A DNA stretch of 64,000 bases from Microbulbifer halophilus (GTDB lineage: Bacteria > Pseudomonadota > Gammaproteobacteria > Pseudomonadales > Cellvibrionaceae), in the NCBI RefSeq assembly GCF_026183675.1, contig NZ_JAPIVK010000009.1, positions 80,795-144,794 on the forward strand, in the 5' to 3' direction. Each line of letters begins with the position of its first letter. Within the stretch, counting starts at the first letter, position 1. The notes under the pieces were generated by a model. The model worked only from the letters and a program-made list of their open reading frames with translations. It made no database searches and was not told the DNA's origin. The position numbers and the translations under genes were made by a program. Below are positions 26,894-36,477 of this stretch, piece by piece.

Positions 26894-29065
26894 ATGTATA
26901 ACACCAGCAAACTGGCCCTGGCGATCGCCGGCGCCCTGACTCTATCCACCTCCCATGCGAATGCCGCCGACACCGGCGAGCGCCTGGAACAGGTCAATGT
27001 AACCGTCTCTCCCCTGGAGAAGTCCGCCGACACCGTGGCGGCGCCGGTATCCGTGCTGTCCGGCGAGGCGCTCCGCGACGAAGCCACCGCTACCCTGGGC
27101 GAGACACTGAAGAACCAGCCCGGCGTCGCCAACGCCTCCTTCGGCGGCGGTGTGGGCCTGCCGGTAGTCCGCGGCCAGAGCGGTAACCGGGTCAAGATCC
27201 TCAACGACAACCTGGATACAGCGGATGCCTCCAGCACCTCCTCGGACCACGCCATCAGCGTCGAGCCGCTGCTGGCCAAGCGCATCGAGATACTGCGCGG
27301 CCCGGCCGCGCTGCGCTACGGCAGCGGTGCCATTGGCGGCGTGGTCAACGTGATCGACGGCCGCATCCCCACCGAAGTACCAGAAGACCTGGAAGGCGCA
27401 CTGGAGATGCGCCACAACAGTGGCAACAGCCAGGACGCCGGCGTCTTCCGCCTGTCCGGCGGCGCCGGCCAGCTGGCCTGGTACCTGGACGGCGTCTACC
27501 GCGAGAACGACGACACCGAGATACCCGGCCTCGCCATCCGCCACCACGAAGAAGAACATCACGGGGAAGAGCACCACGAGGAGGAACACGCCGGCGAGGA
27601 GCATGAGCACGAAGAGGCATTCAACACCGACGGCTTCGTCGGCAACACCAACGGCCGTGCCCACAGCGGCAGCGGCGGTATCTCCTGGGTCACGGACACC
27701 GGCTTTATCGGCCTGTCGGTCAGTCGCCTGGAAAACAACTACGGCATTCCCCTGGGTGCTCACCAGCACAACCACGAGCACGGCGAAGAAGAGCACCACG
27801 AGGAGGAGCACGCCGGCGAAGAGCACCACGAAGAGGAACACGCACACGGCGAGGACCCGGCAGCGGTGCGCATCGATATGGCCCAGACCCGCTACGACCT
27901 GAAGGGCGAACACCGCTTCGGCGGCGACTACTGGGACAAGCTGAGCGTCCGCCTGGGCTACAACGACTACGAGCACGTGGAACTGGAACCCCACGGCGAC
28001 CACTACCACGAGGGCACCCGCTTCACCAACGAGGCCTGGGAAGGCCGTGCCGAGCTGACCCACGATGACGGCGGCGAGTGGCGCGGCGCCTACGGCCTGC
28101 AGGTCTCGGAGAAGGACTTCGCCGCCATCGGCGAGGAGGCCTTCGTGCAACCCTCGATCACAAGCAGTATCGGCGCCTTCACCATGAAGGAACGGCAGTG
28201 GGACGACTGGCACCTGGACCTGGGCGGCCGCCTGGAACGGGTCAATGTGGATCCGCAGGCGGGCGCGGAGCGGGACTACAACCTGGTCGGCGCCAGCGCC
28301 TCGCTGCAGTACTTCCTCGCCGAGCACCAGCACGTCAGCCTGGGCCTGACCAGCGCGGAGCGCGCCCCGGTGGCGGAGGAGCTGTTCGCCGACGGCGCCC
28401 ACGTGGCCGAGGCCCGCTACCTGCAGGGCGACAGCGAGCTGGACACGGAAAACTCCATCAACCTGGAACTGGGCTACCACCACCACAACCAGGAAGCCGA
28501 CGGCTGGCACGCCGCGCGCGTGGAGGCGAGTCTCTTCTACAACCGCGTGGGCGACTATATCTACGCCGCCAACACCGGCCTGGAGAACGAGGAAAGCGAA
28601 TTCCCGGTCTACGCCTACGCCAACCGCGACGCCACTTTCTATGGCGCCGAGGCATCGGTGGAGTTCCCCCTGGTCAACCGCCTCTCCCTGACTCTGTTCG
28701 GCGACAGCGTGCGCGCGCAGTTCGACAACCGCATCGACGGCCTCAGTCGCGACGTACCGCGCATGCCGCCGCTGCGGGTCGGCTTCGCCCTGGGCGGCGA
28801 CTACGATCGGTGGAACTGGGAGTGGCGCACCACCGAAGCCGCCGAGCAGGAACGCGCCGGCGCCTTCGAGGAGCCTACCGACGGCTACACACGCATGGAC
28901 CTGACCGCGCGCTACAACCTCGAGCTGGCCGGTACCGACGCCGTGTTCTTCGCCAGCGGCCGCAACCTGCTGGACGAGGAAATCCGCAACTCCACCTCGC
29001 TGCTGCGCGACTACGCCCCGGAGATGGGCCGCAGTGTCGAGGCCGGCGTGCGGTTTGTGTTCTGA
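26894..29065 (+). CDS. TonB-dependent receptor, ZnuD-like zinc uptake
   Basis: 723 residues. A signal peptide ends near HANA (24), a TonB box follows (EQVNVTVSP, 32-40), then a plug domain (SVLSGEALRD, NQPGVANASFGGGVGLPVVRG, RIEILRGPAALRYGSGAIGGVVNVID). The barrel runs to the C-terminal VRFVF. Two extracellular-loop insertions are almost only His and Glu (residues about 216-240 and 290-320; HHEEEHHGEEHHEEEH), as in zinc receptors of the ZnuD group, where they capture Zn. It should import zinc using the TonB-ExbBD energy system. A typical Zur site was not found, so regulation is unknown. Confidence 0.9.
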   Translation: MYNTSKLALAIAGALTLSTSHANAADTGERLEQVNVTVSPLEKSADTVAAPVSVLSGEALRDEATATLGETLKNQPGVANASFGGGVGLPVVRGQSGNRVKILNDNLDTADASSTSSDHAISVEPLLAKRIEILRGPAALRYGSGAIGGVVNVIDGRIPTEVPEDLEGALEMRHNSGNSQDAGVFRLSGGAGQLAWYLDGVYRENDDTEIPGLAIRHHEEEHHGEEHHEEEHAGEEHEHEEAFNTDGFVGNTNGRAHSGSGGISWVTDTGFIGLSVSRLENNYGIPLGAHQHNHEHGEEEHHEEEHAGEEHHEEEHAHGEDPAAVRIDMAQTRYDLKGEHRFGGDYWDKLSVRLGYNDYEHVELEPHGDHYHEGTRFTNEAWEGRAELTHDDGGEWRGAYGLQVSEKDFAAIGEEAFVQPSITSSIGAFTMKERQWDDWHLDLGGRLERVNVDPQAGAERDYNLVGASASLQYFLAEHQHVSLGLTSAERAPVAEELFADGAHVAEARYLQGDSELDTENSINLELGYHHHNQEADGWHAARVEASLFYNRVGDYIYAANTGLENEESEFPVYAYANRDATFYGAEASVEFPLVNRLSLTLFGDSVRAQFDNRIDGLSRDVPRMPPLRVGFALGGDYDRWNWEWRTTEAAEQERAGAFEEPTDGYTRMDLTARYNLELAGTDAVFFASGRNLLDEEIRNSTSLLRDYAPEMGRSVEAGVRFVF

Positions 29066-29083
29066 CCGTTAACACCCATCCAC

Positions 29084-29160
29084 TGTAGGGGCGAACCTTG
29101 TTGTTCGCCCCGTCCCCACCGGGTACCCCAGCCCGGGCGAACACAAGGTTCTCCCCTACA
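29084..29160. repeat. TGTAGGGGCGAAC palindrome
   Basis: TGTAGGGGCGAACCTTGT (29084) and ACAAGGTTCTCCCCTACA (ending 29160) are inverted copies around an inner GTTCGCCC/GGGCGAAC stem. This REP-like family is common in bacterial intergenic DNA. It sits directly before the terminator of the zinc receptor gene. Confidence 0.85.
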
Positions 29161-29198
29161 AGCGATCGCCGCCGTGTCGGCAGCGATCGCTTTCTTCT
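29160..29198 (+). terminator. Intrinsic terminator downstream of the zinc receptor
   Basis: AAGCGATCGCCGCCG and CGGCAGCGATCGCTT pair over 15 bases with one mismatch and a TGT loop, followed by TTTCTTCT. It would separate the receptor gene from asmA. Confidence 0.85.
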
Positions 29199-29275
29199 AC
29201 AATACCCCGGCAAACGATTGTCCGTAGCAGCGGCCTCGGCCGCTACTGCAGAATAACGACAGGGACCCAATCTCC

Positions 29276-31342
29276 ATGGCCTGGATCAAGCACACTCTTA
29301 TCGCCCTGCTGGTCGTATTCCTGCTGCTCGCCGGCGCCGTCGCCTGGCTGCTGGCCGGGGTCGACGTCAACCAGTACAAACCGCAACTGGAACAGCTCGC
29401 CGCCGAGCAGGGCGTCGCCCTCAAACTGGACGGCGATATCGGCTGGCAGCTCTGGCCCAATATCGCCCTGGAACTGGAGGGCGTACAGCTGGCGCCCCTG
29501 CCGCAACCGGACGAGCCGCTGGTGCGCGCCGAACGCGTGGCCGTGGGCGTGGCGCTGATGCCACTGCTGAAAAGGCGCGTCGAGGCAAAGGAAATAGTGC
29601 TGCTCGGCCCGCAGATAGACCTGAGCGTCGACGAACAGGGTCGCGGCAACTGGGAACGGATCACCGAGGCCATGGAGGAAAAACAGAAGCAGCGGGCCGA
29701 GGAGCCGCCCGAGCTGGAGGTTCCGCGAGAAGGGGAGCAACAGGCGCTGGACCTGGCACTGGAAAAACTGCGCCTCGAAGACGGCCGCCTGAGCTACAGG
29801 GACGCCGGTAGCGATACCGAGTACAGCGTCGAGCAGTTGCGCGTCTCCGCCGACAACCTGGTGCCCGGCGGCGAACCCGGCCGGATCGAGGCCAGTGCGG
29901 AGATGACCGGAAGCGCCCTCAAACAGCCGGTGCTGCTGCAACTCACCAGCACCCTGGCCCTGGACGAGGGCCTCAACGGCCTGCGCCTGCAACCGGCGAC
30001 CATCGACCTATCCAGCGGCGAGGCCGCCGCCAGTATCAACCTGCGCGGCCATGTGCGCCGCAGCGCCGCTGATCGGCCCTGGCAGATTCAGATGCAGGTC
30101 ACCGCCGACGCCGAACCGCTGCGCCCCTGGCTCGCCGTCACCGGCACCGAACTGACCACCCAGAGCGCCTCGGCGTTGCAGAAACTGAGCCTGGAAACCA
30201 GCATCGAAGGCACCGACAAGAAATTCGACCTGAGCCCGCTGCAACTGGAGCTGGATGGCACCCGCTTCACCGGCAACGCCCAGGTGCGCAACGCCAACAT
30301 ACCGGGCCTGGACCTGACCCTGCGCGGCGACACCCTGGTGGTAGACGACTACCTGCCGCCGCCCTCGCCGGAGGCGGAACAGCCACAGGAACCGGAGGCC
30401 GCCGCCGAGCCCACGCCACTGCCGCTGACCGCCATGCGCGGTTTCAAGGCCAACCTGGACCTGTCCCTGAAGCAGCTCAGGGCGGTGGACCTGCAGATGG
30501 ACAACCCGCAACTGCAACTGACCGTCGACAACGGCCTCTACCAGCTGCAGAAACTGGCCGCCGACCTCTACGGCGGCGAGCTCAATACCGACGGCCGCTT
30601 CAATGCCCGCGGCCAATCCGCCGAGGCCACCCTGAACGGCGGCCTCACCAACGTGGAAATCTCCAGGGTGCAGCAGGCCCTCTTCCCCAGCGACAGGGTG
30701 AAGGTATCCGGCAAGAGCAGCGTCACCTGGGAGGCGCGCACCAGCGGCGCCGACACCCGGCAGTTGCAGAAGCAGCTGCGCGGCACGGTACAGGTCTCCA
30801 GCGACCAGCTGGCCCTGGCGCCCTTCAATCTGGAAAAGGGCATGTGCCAACTGATCGAGCTGGCCCAGTCCGGCGGCGATACCGGGGAAACGGAACAACC
30901 CCAGCGACAGTGGCCCGCCAGCACCCGCCTGCAGGACCTGCGCGCCAATATCACCATCGAGGGCGACAAGGTCACGGTGCAGGAAATACTCGCCGGCGTG
31001 GAGAAAATCGCCCTCACCGGCGACGGCGACGTCGACCTGGAAGAGGGCAACTTCGACTTCGCCCTGGGCCTCGCCGTCGTCGGCGAGCGCACCTCCGCCG
31101 ACGGCTGCCGCGTGACCAGCGACCGCTGGCGCAACCACCCGCTGCCCCTGCGCTGCAAGGACAGCTTCGCCGACGCCAGCGCCACGAGCTGCAAACCCGA
31201 CAGCCGCCGCATCGGCAAGCTGCTGGGCGAGGCGGCCAAGCAAGAGGCCAAACAGAAGGTAGAAGAAAAATACGGCGAAAAACTGAAGGAAAAAACCGAA
31301 GAGCTGAAAGACAAGTTCAAGGGCCTGTTCGGCAACGACTGA
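29276..31342 (+). CDS. asmA: AsmA family protein
   Basis: 688 residues. One N-terminal transmembrane helix (LIALLVVFLLLAGAVAWLL) anchors a long periplasmic beta-rich domain. The AsmA hallmarks are NQYKPQLEQLAAEQ, KLDGDIGWQLWPNIALELEGV, MPLLKRRVEAKEIVLLGPQIDL and RGNWE near the N-terminus, and SGKSSVTWEARTSG and INVE-like NVEISRVQQAL in the C-terminal half. Residues 355-385 are a Pro/Glu linker. It ends in a charged Lys/Glu tail of about 35 residues predicted to be helical. AsmA-like proteins are thought to move phospholipids between membranes. asmA next to mutY and yggX is the pseudomonad order. Confidence 0.9.
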   Translation: MAWIKHTLIALLVVFLLLAGAVAWLLAGVDVNQYKPQLEQLAAEQGVALKLDGDIGWQLWPNIALELEGVQLAPLPQPDEPLVRAERVAVGVALMPLLKRRVEAKEIVLLGPQIDLSVDEQGRGNWERITEAMEEKQKQRAEEPPELEVPREGEQQALDLALEKLRLEDGRLSYRDAGSDTEYSVEQLRVSADNLVPGGEPGRIEASAEMTGSALKQPVLLQLTSTLALDEGLNGLRLQPATIDLSSGEAAASINLRGHVRRSAADRPWQIQMQVTADAEPLRPWLAVTGTELTTQSASALQKLSLETSIEGTDKKFDLSPLQLELDGTRFTGNAQVRNANIPGLDLTLRGDTLVVDDYLPPPSPEAEQPQEPEAAAEPTPLPLTAMRGFKANLDLSLKQLRAVDLQMDNPQLQLTVDNGLYQLQKLAADLYGGELNTDGRFNARGQSAEATLNGGLTNVEISRVQQALFPSDRVKVSGKSSVTWEARTSGADTRQLQKQLRGTVQVSSDQLALAPFNLEKGMCQLIELAQSGGDTGETEQPQRQWPASTRLQDLRANITIEGDKVTVQEILAGVEKIALTGDGDVDLEEGNFDFALGLAVVGERTSADGCRVTSDRWRNHPLPLRCKDSFADASATSCKPDSRRIGKLLGEAAKQEAKQKVEEKYGEKLKEKTEELKDKFKGLFGND

Positions 31343-31404
31343 CCCCCCTGGGTGCGCCGAGCTATCTATTTGAAGAGCTGAAGGCTCCAGCTCGGCCAGG
31401 CGGC

Positions 31405-31568
31405 CTAGTGGGCCGCTTGTAAAGTTCGGTAGCAAAGGAGCACAGCCAAATCGTTCAGATCAAGGCGAGAAAGCGCTGGAATAGCAGCGTTATTTCAAGC
31501 TTTCTCAACGCAGAGCTGGACGATTTGGCGAAGCGAACTGTTACCTAACTTTGCGAGCGGCCCACTAG
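31405..31568. repeat. 164-bp CTAG-bounded palindromic element, copy 1
   Basis: CTAGTGGGCCGCTTG at the left end and the inverted GAGCGGCCCACTAG at the right define the element. The interior carries a stem around AAGGCGAGAAAGCG.../...AGCTTTCTCAACG and a further arm pair CAAATCGT/ACGATTTG. A second copy with the same layout and about two-thirds identity by eye lies at 48243-48407. It has no coding capacity. CTAG at both ends could be a target duplication. Confidence 0.8.
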
Positions 31569-31639
31569 CGACCGCCTTCCCCCTCGGCCCCACAAGTCTT
31601 AGCATGGGCCACCCAGCGAGCCGCAGTAACCCGAGCCCC

Positions 31640-32746
<1,107 letters not shown>

Positions 32747-32752
32747 CCACAT

Positions 32753-32897
32753 CCCCCCGGCCTCTCTCCCCCCGGGAGAGAGGCCGGGGGGGAGACCGCC
32801 CGCCGGGAACGCCGAGCCCCAGCTCGGCAAACGGGCCGCAGGCCCACCCGGGAACGCGGAGCTCCAGCTCCGCACGCGGGCCACAGGCCCGCCGATC
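32753..32897. repeat. Two palindromic repeat types between mutY and yggX
   Basis: At 32753-32791 a long hairpin of the CTCTCCC/GGGAGAG family (CCCCCCGGCCTCTCTCCC with its complement). At 32805 and 32850 two 45-bp tandem units begin GGGAACGC and contain GAGC(C/T)CCAGCTC and GGGCC(G/A)CAGGCC palindromes. Both lie in the otherwise empty mutY-yggX gap. Confidence 0.8.
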
Positions 32898-32933
32898 ACA
32901 GCCAACAGACTCAAACCGACAACGGAGACCCCC

Positions 32934-33218
32934 ATGTCCAGAACCGTACATTGCCGCAAATACAAGCAGGAACTGGAAGGCCTGGACGCACCGCCCTTCC
33001 CCGGCCCCAAGGGCCAGGACATCTACGACAACGTCTCCAAGAAAGCCTGGCAGGAGTGGCTGTCCCACCAGACCATGCTGATCAACGAAAAGCACCTCAA
33101 CATGATGGAACCCTCCAGCCGCGCCTACCTGGGCGAACAGATGCAGAAATTCTTCAGCGGCGAGAGCTACGACGAGGCAGAGGGCTACGTGCCCCCGGAA
33201 GAAGGGAATGACAGCTAA
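32934..33218 (+). CDS. yggX: Fe(II)-trafficking / oxidative damage protection protein YggX
   Basis: 94 residues. The conserved start [16 protein letters not shown] and [34 protein letters not shown] are diagnostic, with the Cys at residue 7 and the [16 protein letters not shown] segment. E. coli and Salmonella YggX help iron-sulfur proteins to resist oxidants. It is usually co-transcribed with mutY; here a 190-bp palindrome-rich gap separates them. AACGGAGA precedes the start. Confidence 0.95.
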   Translation: MSRTVHCRKYKQELEGLDAPPFPGPKGQDIYDNVSKKAWQEWLSHQTMLINEKHLNMMEPSSRAYLGEQMQKFFSGESYDEAEGYVPPEEGNDS

Positions 33219-33263
33219 TCAGTAAGCGCCCACCAACCCAAAAACTATTTAGCAATCAAAGGC

Positions 33264-33292
33264 TTGACTCGGGCCCGGCAAGCGGGTTTAAT
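33264..33292 (+). promoter_or_regulatory. Promoter of tRNA-Phe
   Basis: TTGACT (33264-33269), a 17-bp spacer and TTTAAT (33287-33292) form a near-consensus sigma-70 promoter, followed by a GC-rich discriminator (ACGCGCC) typical of stringently controlled stable-RNA promoters. The mature tRNA starts 38 bp after the -10 box. Confidence 0.8.
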
Positions 33293-33330
33293 ACGCGCCT
33301 CGCCGCCGGAGACCCCGGCCACAAGGCGAC

Positions 33331-33406
33331 GCCCGGATAGCTCAGTCGGTAGAGCAGGGGATTGAAAATCCCCGTGTCGGTGGTTCGATTCCGCCTCCGG
33401 GCACCA
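33331..33406 (+). tRNA. tRNA-Phe (GAA)
   Basis: 76 bases with the CCA end encoded. The acceptor stem GCCCGGA pairs with TCCGGGC, the D-loop is AGCTCAGTCGGTAGAGC, the anticodon GAA is at 33364-33366 in the arm GGGGATTGAAAATCCCC, and the T-arm contains GGTTCGATTCC. All four arms pair well. Confidence 0.98.
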
Positions 33407-33413
33407 TCCCATT

Positions 33414-33446
33414 AAAAGCCTGCAATTTATATTGCAGGCTTTTTTA
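33414..33446 (+). terminator. Terminator of tRNA-Phe
   Basis: AAAAGCCTGCAA and TTGCAGGCTTTTTT form a 12-bp stem with a six-base loop and a T-run, eight bases after the CCA end. Confidence 0.9.
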
Positions 33447-33563
33447 TTCCCCCTGATACCGCAAAACAGCTCCATGTCACGACACAATGGGTGCCAACCT
33501 CTTGCAAGTATCTATGTTAGAGTGGAAAATCTGTGGAATAACGACAACAATTGGGATGAAGAC

Positions 33564-33776
33564 ATGGACCCCAAGAAGCTCGAAATGAGAAAGTCTTCTG
33601 ACAACCGCCTCCGGGATATCAAACTTCTGGAGAAATACTATGATATCCACGGCGAAGGCGTGTCTGCACTTCGGCTGGATAAGGCTTTCAACTCTCCCAG
33701 ATTCAAAATTGCTGTCCGCAAGCTTTTTGACGCTGATCTCACCGAAAAACAAAGTCACTCTCGACATACTCGATAA
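33564..33776 (+). CDS. Hypothetical protein in low-GC islet, first gene
   Basis: 70 residues from the ATG at 33564; the frame is open back to 33432 but that part overlaps the tRNA terminator. The product is soluble and charged (MDPKKLEMRKSSDNRLRDIKLLEKYYDIHGEG...), with no signal peptide, membrane segment or motif I recognise. Its TAA is followed directly by the ATG of the next gene (TAAATG), so the two are probably translated together. Base composition is visibly poorer in GC than the flanks, which suggests recent acquisition next to the tRNA. Confidence 0.5.
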   Translation: MDPKKLEMRKSSDNRLRDIKLLEKYYDIHGEGVSALRLDKAFNSPRFKIAVRKLFDADLTEKQSHSRHTR

Positions 33777-34550
33777 ATGTCCAGCGGCACAGGCCTCCTC
33801 CTAGTTGCGATAGCAGCGGCAGGTTATCGCTTCTCTACTTACTGTTACGCTCTCAAGTTTCGAGTGAGCAGGGAATCGGGCCATCGCCTTTATCTAACAT
33901 CATTAACCGTTGGCCTTCTCTTTCTGCCCCCAGCATGGCTAATACTTCAAGTTTCAGAATGGGCGTGCTCCTTTGCCTTTGTAAATAACTACTGCATCAA
34001 GATTTCTGAACTTGAGTACATCATCATTCTATCCTTATGGACGCTTGTCTTCGGCTACTTGACCGCCTATGCCTACAACAAATTTAAAAAACACGCAAAA
34101 GCCGAACACATTATTCGCGAATGGCGCAAGAATGACTTTGATTCCATATATCTCCGTGCCCAGCTCGACTTCAAACCCTTGGCAATCTCTTTAGATACAG
34201 GAAAAGTCTACGTTGGCATGCCAGTGCTATCCCGAGAGCCAGGCTCACAGGATAGCCACATTTCAATACTGCCAATCTATAGTGGTTACAGGACAGACAA
34301 GGATCTGAAGTTCGTTCTCGCAACTCGCTATGAGTCAGTTGCCGGACTGGTAAGCAGAGGAGCCCAATTCTCAGATGATGCCAAAGACTTTTACATGGCA
34401 CTCCCAAGAGAGCGCATTGTCAGCATCCATATCTTCAACAATCATCTATATAAACAAGTGGACGCCTCTTATACCTCCAAAAAGGCACACTCCTTCGAGA
34501 CGCTGATGCAACGCCTTCAGGGCTCAGATAAAAACAAATCCTCTTCATGA
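33777..34550 (+). CDS. Hypothetical two-helix membrane protein in low-GC islet
   Basis: 257 residues. Two transmembrane segments lie at about residues 40-60 (SLTVGLLFLPPAWLILQV) and 80-100 (YIIILSLWTLVFGYLTAY). A long soluble C-terminal part follows (LDFKPLAISLDTGKVYVGMPVLSREPG..., SILPIYSGYR, YMALPRERIVSIHIF). The repeated phrase style of LDTGKVYVG and RYESV is reminiscent of a small beta-rich cytosolic domain, but I do not recognise a family. It abuts the upstream gene. The tail-to-tail DUF2237 gene begins the backbone again three bases after its stop. Confidence 0.65.
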   Translation: MSSGTGLLLVAIAAAGYRFSTYCYALKFRVSRESGHRLYLTSLTVGLLFLPPAWLILQVSEWACSFAFVNNYCIKISELEYIIILSLWTLVFGYLTAYAYNKFKKHAKAEHIIREWRKNDFDSIYLRAQLDFKPLAISLDTGKVYVGMPVLSREPGSQDSHISILPIYSGYRTDKDLKFVLATRYESVAGLVSRGAQFSDDAKDFYMALPRERIVSIHIFNNHLYKQVDASYTSKKAHSFETLMQRLQGSDKNKSSS

Positions 34551-34553
34551 AAA

Positions 34554-34931
34554 TCAGTTGAGATCCACCGCATACTGCCGCAGCAACTTCAGCGGTATTA
34601 TTTCCAGTGCCTTCACGTGCGTCCGCTGCAGGTAAACCCGCGGTGCCGCATCCGCTTCCTGCGCCTCCAGCCAGCGCGCCGCACACAGGCACCAGCGGTT
34701 GCCGGGTTTCAGGCCGGGGAAGCCGAACTCCGGCACCGGTGTGCCGAGGTCGTTGCCGCGGCTGCGGGAGAATTGGAGAAACTCCTCCGTCATCTCCACA
34801 CAGACCGTGTGCGAGCCCAGGTCCTGTTCATTGGTGTTGCAGCAGCCGTCGCGGAAAAAACCGGTGACCGGATCCAGGCTGCAGGCCTGCAGTGGATCGC
34901 CGAATACATTGACCGAGTCTTCCATTTGCAT
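34554..34931 (-). CDS. DUF2237 family protein
   Basis: 125 residues (the in-frame ATG two codons later at 34925 is an alternative start). NVFGDPLQACSLDPVTGFFRDGCC, then GSHTVCVEMTEEFLQFSRSRGNDLGTP and PGLKPGNRWCLCAARWLEA, cover almost the whole DUF2237 domain. The many conserved Cys (ACS, GCC, VCV, WCLC) suggest metal or redox chemistry, but no function is established. It precedes no gene of the same unit; the DUF2939 gene lies 20 bp upstream on the same strand. Confidence 0.9.
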   Translation of the reverse strand: MQMEDSVNVFGDPLQACSLDPVTGFFRDGCCNTNEQDLGSHTVCVEMTEEFLQFSRSRGNDLGTPVPEFGFPGLKPGNRWCLCAARWLEAQEADAAPRVYLQRTHVKALEIIPLKLLRQYAVDLN

Positions 34932-34951
34932 GATAGGGGTTTCCCTCTTGT

Positions 34952-35530
34952 TCAGTTTTGTGGTGTTTCAGTAAGCAGGGCGATATCGACCAGGCGCCAC
35001 CGCAATCCCTGCCGCTCGAGCATCAGGCGCAGTTCGTGCCGCCCGCCATCGCCGTAGTCGGCCGATGCGCGGTCGATACCGACAAGCCCCCAGCCCTGCA
35101 GTTGCCAGCTGTCGGGCGCATGGTCGCCCGTTTCGGGGGCGGCTTCGGGTCCGCCGCCCGGCGGTGGCACCTGCCGGTAGAGTTCGCGCTCGAGGGCGCG
35201 CAGGTCGCGGCCGCCGCGCAACAGCCCCGCCACACCCTTCGGCGTGACCAGCTGGCGCAGCAACGGTGCCATAAACAGGTTGGTGCCCGCGGTGAAAAGA
35301 TCGCCCCACTCCGCCGGAAGATCGTCCGCCATGGACTCGCGCACCCTGCGCTGCAGGCGCGACTGCAGATTGTCGCGCAATGCAGGAAAGTCTACATAAT
35401 CCTGCAGTGTTTCCAGATCTTCATCGCGGGCGGCATTCTCCAACATCTCGATGCTGTAACGGGGCCAGGCGATATAACAGCCGGCCAGAACCACCAGGGG
35501 AATCAACGTCCTCAGAAACCACTTTGTCAT
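34952..35530 (-). CDS. DUF2939 family membrane-anchored protein
   Basis: 192 residues from the ATG at 35530; upstream extension of the frame (to 35689) overlaps the divergent gene and lacks support. One N-terminal hydrophobic helix (FLRTLIPLVVLAGCYIAW) could be an anchor or, because of LAGC, a lipobox. The DUF2939 core is PRYSIEMLENAARDEDLETLQDYVDFPALRDNLQSRL, typical of small proteins of unknown role. The C-terminal third (WQLQGWGLVGIDRASADY...HELRLMLERQGLRWRLVDIAL) also fits. It is transcribed in one direction with the DUF2237 gene. Confidence 0.8.
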   Translation of the reverse strand: MTKWFLRTLIPLVVLAGCYIAWPRYSIEMLENAARDEDLETLQDYVDFPALRDNLQSRLQRRVRESMADDLPAEWGDLFTAGTNLFMAPLLRQLVTPKGVAGLLRGGRDLRALERELYRQVPPPGGGPEAAPETGDHAPDSWQLQGWGLVGIDRASADYGDGGRHELRLMLERQGLRWRLVDIALLTETPQN

Positions 35531-35702
35531 GCGTTCCGTTTCTCCAGATTGCTGGCTGCAGTCTATCGCCTGTCGCGTCCTTGAGGAACTCGTTGGCGCC
35601 CGCCGGTGTGGCGCGGGATTGTTCATTGCCCTCAGCTGTGCGATATTTCGCTCCCAAAGGCTCTGTGTACACATTAAGGGAACTGACAAAGGACATTTGA
35701 CA

Positions 35703-36458
35703 ATGAGTGATATTTACAAGGCCCCGGACGCGGAGCTGACCAGCGGGGACGAGAGCGGCACATACGGCTCGCTGGAGAAGGGCATAGCGGGGGATTACAC
35801 CCTTTCTATCGGCGATATTTGCAGCGAGGCCTGGCGCCGTACCAAGGGCAACAAGGGCACCATCTGGCTGGCTGTGCTGTTGTATCTCGCCGCCTTTTTG
35901 GTGGTGAGCTTTGTAGCCGGCCTGCTTACCGGCTATTCGGCCTTCAATATTGAGCAGCAGGTCAACGCCTCCCTGACCTCCTCCCTGCTGTACAACCTGA
36001 TCGTCAATATCGTGGCGGGACCGCTGATGGCGGGCATGATAATGATCGGTGTCAAGATCGCCCGCGACGAAGAGACTTCGCCGACGGAAATCTTTGCCTA
36101 TTTCGACAAGCTGCTGCCGCTGGTCGTGGCCTCCATACTGATGACCATCCTCACGATGCTCGGTTTTGTGCTGCTGATTCTTCCGGGCATTTACCTGGCG
36201 GTGGCCTATACGCTGGCGCTGCCGCTGATCGCGGACAGAAACCTGGGTCCCTGGCAGGCCCTGGAAACCTCGCGCAAGGCAATCACCAAGCACTGGTTCG
36301 GTTTCTTCGGCTTCCTGATCGTGTGCCTGCTGCTGTATATCGCCGGCGCCATTCCGCTGATGATCGGCCTGATCTGGGTGATTCCGCTGGTCTCCATCGC
36401 CGTCGGCATCGCCTATCGCAATATCTTCGGCGGTCCGGAATCCGGACAATCCGCTTAA
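35703..36458 (+). CDS. Multi-pass membrane protein, first gene of RDD/MoxR operon
   Basis: 251 residues from the ATG at 35703 (AAAGGA nine bases upstream). A short polar N-terminus (MSDIYKAPDAEL) is followed by about six hydrophobic segments, e.g. WLAVLLYLAAFLVVSFVAGLL, VASILMTILTMLGFVLLILPG and FLIVCLLLYIAGAIPLMIGLI. The phrase RKAITKHWFGFFGFLIV and the LPGIYLAVAY turn resemble the YciC/DUF975-like family of inner-membrane proteins. It lies 20 bp before the RDD gene. Function unknown. Confidence 0.75.
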   Translation: MSDIYKAPDAELTSGDESGTYGSLEKGIAGDYTLSIGDICSEAWRRTKGNKGTIWLAVLLYLAAFLVVSFVAGLLTGYSAFNIEQQVNASLTSSLLYNLIVNIVAGPLMAGMIMIGVKIARDEETSPTEIFAYFDKLLPLVVASILMTILTMLGFVLLILPGIYLAVAYTLALPLIADRNLGPWQALETSRKAITKHWFGFFGFLIVCLLLYIAGAIPLMIGLIWVIPLVSIAVGIAYRNIFGGPESGQSA

Positions 36459-36477
36459 CCCGGAGAGGAGCGGTGGT

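Noticed and set aside
26942..28510. 522-residue open frame on the minus strand of the zinc receptor gene
   Set aside because: It mirrors the high-GC codon pattern of the receptor gene; the plus frame has signal peptide, TonB box and plug motifs, and the minus frame has no recognisable motif or ribosome-binding site.
33331..34553. Integrated element at tRNA-Phe with att duplication
   Set aside because: No second copy of the tRNA 3' end was seen at the right border and no integrase is present, so only a compositional islet is claimed.
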